From positions 1-36,384 of the forward strand of contig JAJQBS010000003.1 of assembly GCA_021203145.1 (NCBI GenBank): a stretch of 36,384 bases of DNA. The letters run 5' to 3'. The translations under genes were made by a program, and so were the position numbers. The DNA is from Lachnospiraceae bacterium (GTDB lineage Bacteria > Bacillota > Clostridia > Lachnospirales > Lachnospiraceae). This document shows, piece after piece, positions 32,549 through 36,384 of this stretch. The notes under the pieces are model-generated. The model saw only the letters and a program-made list of their open reading frames with translations, was not told the DNA's origin and did not search any database. Positions within the stretch are counted from its first letter, which is position 1. Every line of letters begins with the position of its first letter.

Positions 32549-33496
32549 TCACACCCCCGGCGCTTCCTCTGCCACATCAATTTCAATCCCTAATTCTCTG
32601 GGCAGGAACCTCGGGCATACATTTTCATTTGAAACAATCACGGACGCAGAAAGCCGGGTGCCGATCTCACAGGACTCCTCCAGTGTTTTCCCATAGGTCA
32701 GCCCGACGACAAGGTCTGAGCAAAACGCATCCCCCGCACCGGTCGTGTCCTTGACCTGTACCTTCATCGCCGGACAGAAGCCCTTATGCCCGGCCGCATC
32801 CGCGAATACGCTGCCCTTGCTCCCCATCGTAACTACCATCGCTTTAAAATGCGCATTTTGCAGCTGATCCGTGAGCAAATCTGCCATGCTTTCTGGCTCC
32901 TCCCTGGCATAATCCGCCGCAAATAAAAGTCCGGCCTCCTGCTGATTGCAGACAAAGCAGTCCAGCTGCTTGATAAAATCCCGCCGTTTCAGCGCGATGC
33001 TCATATTGGAGACCACCGCAAAGACCTTCTTGCCATATTTTTCAGCCAGATCAAAGACCTTTTTGATGATCTCTTTATCCATGTCTATCTCCACGACGAT
33101 GGAATCCGCTTCGCGGAAAATCTCATCTCCATGTTCCCTGAGAATATCCAGGATCGGCCTTAAATCCGGGCGTTTTGAAATGGAGCCGGCCACATCGCCG
33201 GTGCTGTCAAAAACCGCAAGCCAGGTTCCCATACCGTCCGGGATGATCCTGACATAGTCCAGATTTACCTTATGATTCTGGAGCTTACGGATGACCTCCG
33301 CTCCCATGGCGCTCTCATCGACCAGGCTGACAAAAGTCGGCCTCAGCTCAATATTCGCAATATTTTCCGCCACATTCCGGCTCACTCCGCCGTGAATATA
33401 TTCGATATATCCCGCGTTCCGTCCATTCGGCAGATAAATATCCTCCGGAAATCCTTTGATATCCACAAAGACTGCCCCGATCACCACAATACCCAT
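32549..33496 (-). CDS. PfkB family carbohydrate kinase
   Basis: 315 aa ribokinase-fold kinase. PfkB motif 1 GGVSRNVAENIANIELRP and motif 2 DTTGAGDAFCSDLVVGL (catalytic Asp and anion hole) are complete. ATG 33496 has AGGGAG upstream. The sugar or nucleoside substrate cannot be read from the sequence; a pseudouridine or ribose-type kinase is possible, but no psuG or transport gene lies beside it. Confidence 0.88.
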   Translation of the reverse strand: MGIVVIGAVFVDIKGFPEDIYLPNGRNAGYIEYIHGGVSRNVAENIANIELRPTFVSLVDESAMGAEVIRKLQNHKVNLDYVRIIPDGMGTWLAVFDSTGDVAGSISKRPDLRPILDILREHGDEIFREADSIVVEIDMDKEIIKKVFDLAEKYGKKVFAVVSNMSIALKRRDFIKQLDCFVCNQQEAGLLFAADYAREEPESMADLLTDQLQNAHFKAMVVTMGSKGSVFADAAGHKGFCPAMKVQVKDTTGAGDAFCSDLVVGLTYGKTLEESCEIGTRLSASVIVSNENVCPRFLPRELGIEIDVAEEAPGV

Positions 33497-33578
33497 CTTT
33501 TGTCTCCCTTTCAATGCAAAATTCCTCTGTCAGTAAAAACGGATCCTGTTCCCTTGCAATCATGCTTTTTTGTTGATT

Positions 33579-33863
33579 TTACACTCCGGAACGTCTGGAT
33601 GCAAGGGAGAGTTTCGAGAGATTTCGATACTTCTCCCGCGTTGCCATCCCACCGCGGATATGCCGCTCCTGCTTGTTCACATCAAGCACCTTCCGCACAT
33701 CCTGGCAAAGGGATGGATTGATCTGCTGCAAACGGTCGACCATGTCCTTATGTACCGTGCTTTTGCTTACCTGAAACTTTTTTGCCGCATCTCTGACGGT
33801 TGCACTATTTTCCACGATGTAAACCGCGATCGTCAGAACCCGCTCTTCTATATAATCCTTCAA
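33579..33863 (-). CDS. spoIIID: Sporulation transcription factor SpoIIID
   Basis: 94 aa, close to the B. subtilis length. SpoIIID is the mother-cell DNA-binding protein acting between sE and sK. Helix-turn-helix: DYIEERVLTIAVYIVENSAT, VRDAAKKFQVSKSTVHKDM, then INPSLCQDVRKVLDVNKQE and HIRGGMATREKY. The start must be TTG 33863 (GGGGGA 6 nt upstream), because no ATG lies at the conserved N terminus. A sE-like promoter lies 30 nt upstream. Confidence 0.95.
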   Translation of the reverse strand: MKDYIEERVLTIAVYIVENSATVRDAAKKFQVSKSTVHKDMVDRLQQINPSLCQDVRKVLDVNKQERHIRGGMATREKYRNLSKLSLASRRSGV

Positions 33864-33892
33864 GGAAATTCCCCCGGAACGACTGTTTTTAC

Positions 33893-33921
33893 AGTTTATG
33901 AGGAATTTCTTCAAAATAGAA
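33893..33921 (-). promoter_or_regulatory. sE-like promoter of spoIIID
   Basis: On the minus strand TTCTATT (33915-33921), 14-nt spacer, CATAAACT (33893-33900; 7 of 8 with CATACAMT). A 5-bp hairpin ACTGT-AAAA-ACAGT follows before the ribosome site. Confidence 0.6.
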
Positions 33922-33982
33922 TTCTGCGTCGGATGCTTTCCCGCGCGATAACCCAAACGGGTGCATACAATGCACCCGTCAA

Positions 33983-34384
33983 TCATTTCCCGGCTGCATC
34001 TGCCAGATACCTTCCATAGGATAGCAGATTCCCCCGTCCAGATTGATCCAGGCTTTCCCAGACTTCAAGGATGGCGTCCTCGGTTTCATTCGATTCCGAA
34101 TCCGCCATCCGGGGCACATCCTCAAAAAACTCTGAAAGAGAGATCTCCAGACCCATGCACAATTTTTCAAGAGTCGTAATATCCGGTACCCGCCTGCCCG
34201 CAATATATCGTGTAATATTGCTCACGGATACATCGGACTGCCTCGCGAGGCGGTACTTTTTAATATGTTTTTTCTCACAGAGTTCTTTGATCCTGGGACC
34301 TATAAAATCAGCGACGGATTCACAGGAAACATTCCTTTTATCTCCGTCACCGCGCCCCGCATACGCGCTCACATCTGTATTCAT
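33983..34384 (-). CDS. XRE family regulator
   Basis: 133 aa. Helix-turn-helix at about 28-85 (IGPRIKELCEKKHIKKYRLA, RQSDVSVSNITRYIAGRRVP, ITTLEKLCMGLEISLSEFF), then an acidic C-terminal helix (TEDAILEVWESLDQ). TGAGGT precedes the ATG. The upstream CTATTGTAACTGTAAT motif is shared with the other XRE gene (35276). Confidence 0.88.
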   Translation of the reverse strand: MNTDVSAYAGRGDGDKRNVSCESVADFIGPRIKELCEKKHIKKYRLARQSDVSVSNITRYIAGRRVPDITTLEKLCMGLEISLSEFFEDVPRMADSESNETEDAILEVWESLDQSGRGNLLSYGRYLADAAGK

Positions 34385-34418
34385 TGCAGTTATACCTCAC
34401 TTCTTCTGTATTTTGAGG

Positions 34419-34434
34419 CTATTGTAACTGTAAT
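34419..34434. promoter_or_regulatory. Shared XRE motif, site 1
   Basis: CTATTGTAACTGTAAT, 35 nt upstream of the XRE gene at 34384. It overlaps a possible -10 (TACAAT, minus strand). Confidence 0.5.
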
Positions 34435-34539
34435 GAAATAAATTTATCAGACCGCTTCCTGACCACCTGTCGTAGTCAGTTGACCACTGTTTTTCCGCAA
34501 AAAATAAAAGTGCATCCGCTCGTTTGGGAAACCGGACTG

Positions 34540-35019
34540 TTATTCAGGAAAGCCCCCGTCCGTCCCTGATACGAACGAACAGAAAAAGGAAAACTCGATC
34601 AGGCCGTCTGCTCTCGTAAAAATGTTGAAGCTGTCAGATTCTTTTATCAAAGAAACAAGTGTCTCGCGCATGGATTCCGGTGACGATTTCTCAATCATCA
34701 GGGCGTCCGTTTTCATCTGAATCTGCCCGGAGTACATTTCTGTCTCGACTATGATGTCCATCGGAGCCATTTCAGCCAGATCCAGCGCCTCCTGCGACAG
34801 CTCTTCAAAGCGGTCCCTGCGCTCCTTTCGAATCACCTGAAAGCTGCTCCTTTGCCATTCCTGCATCTCCCCGGCTATTTTCTCTGCCTCTTTTTGGGCA
34901 GCCTGCTCTTCCCGGGCGCGTTCCTCCTCTGTCAGGAAAGCCTCCTCCTGTTGCAGTTCCTCTTCGGCCTCCTGCCATAGTTTTGCTTCTTCAGAATAAT
35001 AATTTTTTTCGATTCGCAT
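34540..35019 (-). CDS. Glu-rich coiled-coil protein of unknown function
   Basis: 159 aa. The N-terminal half is strongly charged and helical (EEAKLWQEAEEELQQEEAFL, EERAREEQAAQKEAEK). The C-terminal half is a compact domain (MAPMDIIVETEMYSGQIQMK, LIKESDSFNIFTRADGLIEF). No membrane segment. AAAGGA precedes the ATG. Family not recognised. Confidence 0.65.
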   Translation of the reverse strand: MRIEKNYYSEEAKLWQEAEEELQQEEAFLTEEERAREEQAAQKEAEKIAGEMQEWQRSSFQVIRKERRDRFEELSQEALDLAEMAPMDIIVETEMYSGQIQMKTDALMIEKSSPESMRETLVSLIKESDSFNIFTRADGLIEFSFFCSFVSGTDGGFPE

Positions 35020-35219
35020 AGTGCATTCCTTTCTTTTGAAATCGGGCAGACAGCGGCCTTACGTCTGTCTGCGTCACTGTTTTTGTATGCTATCAGCTTA
35101 CACTTTGTAGTCTACCAGAATATACCGAAATCCACAATCCTAATGTATGCTGAAAATATTGCGCCACACTCGCAAAGACCAAGTCTAAAGCACAGCTGTG
35201 TCATAGGTGTGAACAGAAA

Positions 35220-35235
35220 CTATCGTAATTGTAAT
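35220..35235. promoter_or_regulatory. Shared XRE motif, site 2
   Basis: CTATCGTAATTGTAAT, 41 nt upstream of the XRE gene at 35276; 14 of 16 bases match site 1. The rest of the 35020-35275 gap holds nothing I recognise. Confidence 0.5.
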
Positions 35236-35275
35236 TATAGTGAGCCGGCACTTTGGCTTTACAAGGGGGAGAAAA

Positions 35276-35692
35276 ATGGGGAAAGAGCTTGGCGACCATG
35301 CAAAGGACAGAAAAAATACATCCAAAAATACGATAGATTCCCATGGGCACAGGGTTTATGATTTTACCTGTATGGGGCGGAGAATCAAAGAGGTTCGGAA
35401 AAGCCTTGGTTACAGCGGTGAGCAGCTGGCAGAAGAACTGAACATCAGCGCGGTGTATCTCCGGCAGATTGAATCAGGAACAGCAGACAAGCAGCCAAGT
35501 CTTTCTCTGATTGTGCTGATCTGCAATACCCTGCAGGTTTCCCCGGACTATCTTTTGCAGGATCTTCTTGAAAAGAATGAGCTCTCCAGCATCAGAGAGC
35601 TCGAATCGCTGTGGAAATATCTGTCTCCTTCCAGGCAGAAGCTTGTGGCTGCCATGATAGAAGCTGCTATCAAATGCACCGATGAAGGATAA
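35276..35692 (+). CDS. XRE family regulator
   Basis: 138 aa from ATG 35276 (AAGGGGGAG). A polar N-terminal tail of about 32 residues precedes the helix-turn-helix (MGRRIKEVRKSLGYSGEQLA, EELNISAVYLRQIESGTADK, LSLIVLICNTLQVSPDYLL), then a short C-terminal helical part. Resembles SinR/HipB-type repressors. Target unknown. Confidence 0.88.
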   Translation: MGKELGDHAKDRKNTSKNTIDSHGHRVYDFTCMGRRIKEVRKSLGYSGEQLAEELNISAVYLRQIESGTADKQPSLSLIVLICNTLQVSPDYLLQDLLEKNELSSIRELESLWKYLSPSRQKLVAAMIEAAIKCTDEG

Positions 35693-35779
35693 TTGATCCC
35701 TGTGATGATGTCTGCCGGGTGCGCGATCACAGATTGCGCGGGGAATCACGCACAGGAGCCGGCGCGCGGAATCCTTGAT

Positions 35780-35795
35780 CGGACGTTATCGTCCG
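35780..35795. other. Hairpin between convergent genes
   Basis: CGGACG-TTAT-CGTCCG between the XRE and DUF6809-like genes; no clear T run, so only a weak terminator candidate. Confidence 0.4.
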
Positions 35796-35802
35796 GTCTT
35801 CA

Positions 35803-36093
35803 TCAGCGCGCTGTCACATCCGAAAGATAGGGCAGCTCGTGGGCTTCCCGCATCAGCCGCAGTCCCAGGGAAAGCCCATATCGGAACATTTCTTTATTCT
35901 GGATATCCTGCGAAACAGACAGAAGGTCGCATACCTTTTCCACCAGGTCAAAATCCTCTTCGCCAAGCTTCTTTTCAATGGTTTCCATTAATGCGTCAAT
36001 CTCCCGGTTGGTCTTCACATATTGGGGATCCGAAGATACCACCTGTTCTCCCGGATAAATCTTTCCGTCAAAGAGCGAATCCATGACATTCAT
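35803..36093 (-). CDS. DUF6809-like small protein
   Basis: 96 aa from ATG 36093 (AAGGAGG 6 nt upstream). MDSLFDGKIYPGEQVV, then a helical part (REIDALMETIEKKLGEEDFD) and MFRYGLSLGLRLMREA, the pattern I remember for DUF6809 proteins of Lachnospiraceae. Function unknown. Confidence 0.7.
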   Translation of the reverse strand: MNVMDSLFDGKIYPGEQVVSSDPQYVKTNREIDALMETIEKKLGEEDFDLVEKVCDLLSVSQDIQNKEMFRYGLSLGLRLMREAHELPYLSDVTAR

Positions 36094-36163
36094 TGTTTTC
36101 CTCCTTCCGCCATACCGGATGCTGGAATCATACATAGGAGCTGTCAGATCAATCACCGACATC

Positions 36164-36192
36164 AATATATCATAAGTCCCCCTCTGTATCAA
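36164..36192 (-). promoter_or_regulatory. sA promoter of the DUF6809-like gene
   Basis: On the minus strand TTGATA (36187-36192), 17-nt spacer, TATATT (36164-36169). Confidence 0.75.
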
Positions 36193-36299
36193 GTTTTTTC
36201 AATAAACTGCTCTTTTTGTTTTAGTTACAGTTTTGTTCTGCACTTGTACCGCACTTCCGTGAACAATTTTACTCATTTCTTACTGTTATTTTTTCCCGA

Positions 36300-36384
36300 T
36301 TGTGCTAGAATATACTGTGAATGGTTTTTGATGGTTCTCCGTTTGAGCCGGAACAGAACCGCCAGACAAAAGCCTGTATTTAGA
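36300..36384 (+). promoter_or_regulatory. Possible promoter and leader of a gene beyond the window
   Basis: TGCTAGAATATACTG (extended -10 type) near 36303-36317 without a clear -35, then a possible stem GGTTCT/AGAACC. The gene itself is outside the window. Confidence 0.3.

Noticed and set aside
33983..35692. Toxin-antitoxin system from the XRE genes and the Glu-rich protein
   Set aside because: The Glu-rich protein has no toxin motif, and neither XRE gene is coupled to a short toxin-like gene.

Overview
The window looks like part of the chromosome of a spore-forming Lachnospiraceae-type Clostridia (Firmicutes). The evidence is gene content: spoIIID, a Csp-like subtilase, a chorion-class high-cysteine small protein, DUF6145- and DUF6809-like proteins, and the dusB-greA-lysS order. 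GC is moderate, Shine-Dalgarno sites are strong, and GTG/TTG starts are frequent. No species is claimed.

Layout. 1-3.2 kb is accessory and decaying: a frameshifted membrane alpha/beta hydrolase, a coiled-coil gene with a broken SpoVG-like gene (probably a conjugative-element remnant), and a two-repeat zinc-ribbon protein with its own terminator. 3.3-8.7 kb (minus strand) is housekeeping: a small membrane protein, birA, a DUF6145-like gene and dusB from one promoter, then greA-lysS from a second. 8.9-11.7 kb (minus) has argF, an SPFH protein, NfeD and a 55-aa protein. 11.9-16.0 kb is a heterodimeric ABC exporter, followed by a YbaK/EbsC deacylase. 17.1-20.4 kb (plus) is a YtrA-type GntR regulator with an ABC ATPase and a large permease. 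20.7-22.5 kb has a BspA/DUF285 fragment and an AAA-ATPase/nuclease-like protein. 22.9-23.0 kb has tRNA-Ala(CGC) and tRNA-Val(CAC). 23.1-26.7 kb is a ferrous-iron operon (feoA-feoA-feoB and a FeoB-associated Cys-rich peptide), divergent from a DtxR-family regulator. 27.5-30.2 kb has the Csp-like protease, the high-cysteine protein and a small membrane protein. 30.5-33.5 kb has an orphan larC, a deoxyinosine glycosylase and a PfkB kinase. 33.6-36.1 kb has spoIIID, two XRE regulators, a Glu-rich protein and a DUF6809-like protein.

Three signals stand out. (1) The feo locus has an sA promoter whose -10 lies inside a DtxR-like palindrome, a phased array of four CTAAY sites exactly 20 bp apart between feoA and feoB, and a matching site on the regulator's own -10. 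(2) The window is full of minisatellites. In genes (birA, ABC exporter, permease) the units are multiples of three (18, 33, 39, 75 nt) and sit in linkers. Between genes (leaders of argF, feoA and feoB; 3' of the permease) the units are about 26-38 nt. (3) Two families of dispersed hairpin elements occur, with compensatory changes in their stems. One copy is an in-frame 72-nt insertion in a coding region and another forms the stop codon of larC.

All calls come from reading the sequence. Domain names rest on remembered family motifs, not on searches.
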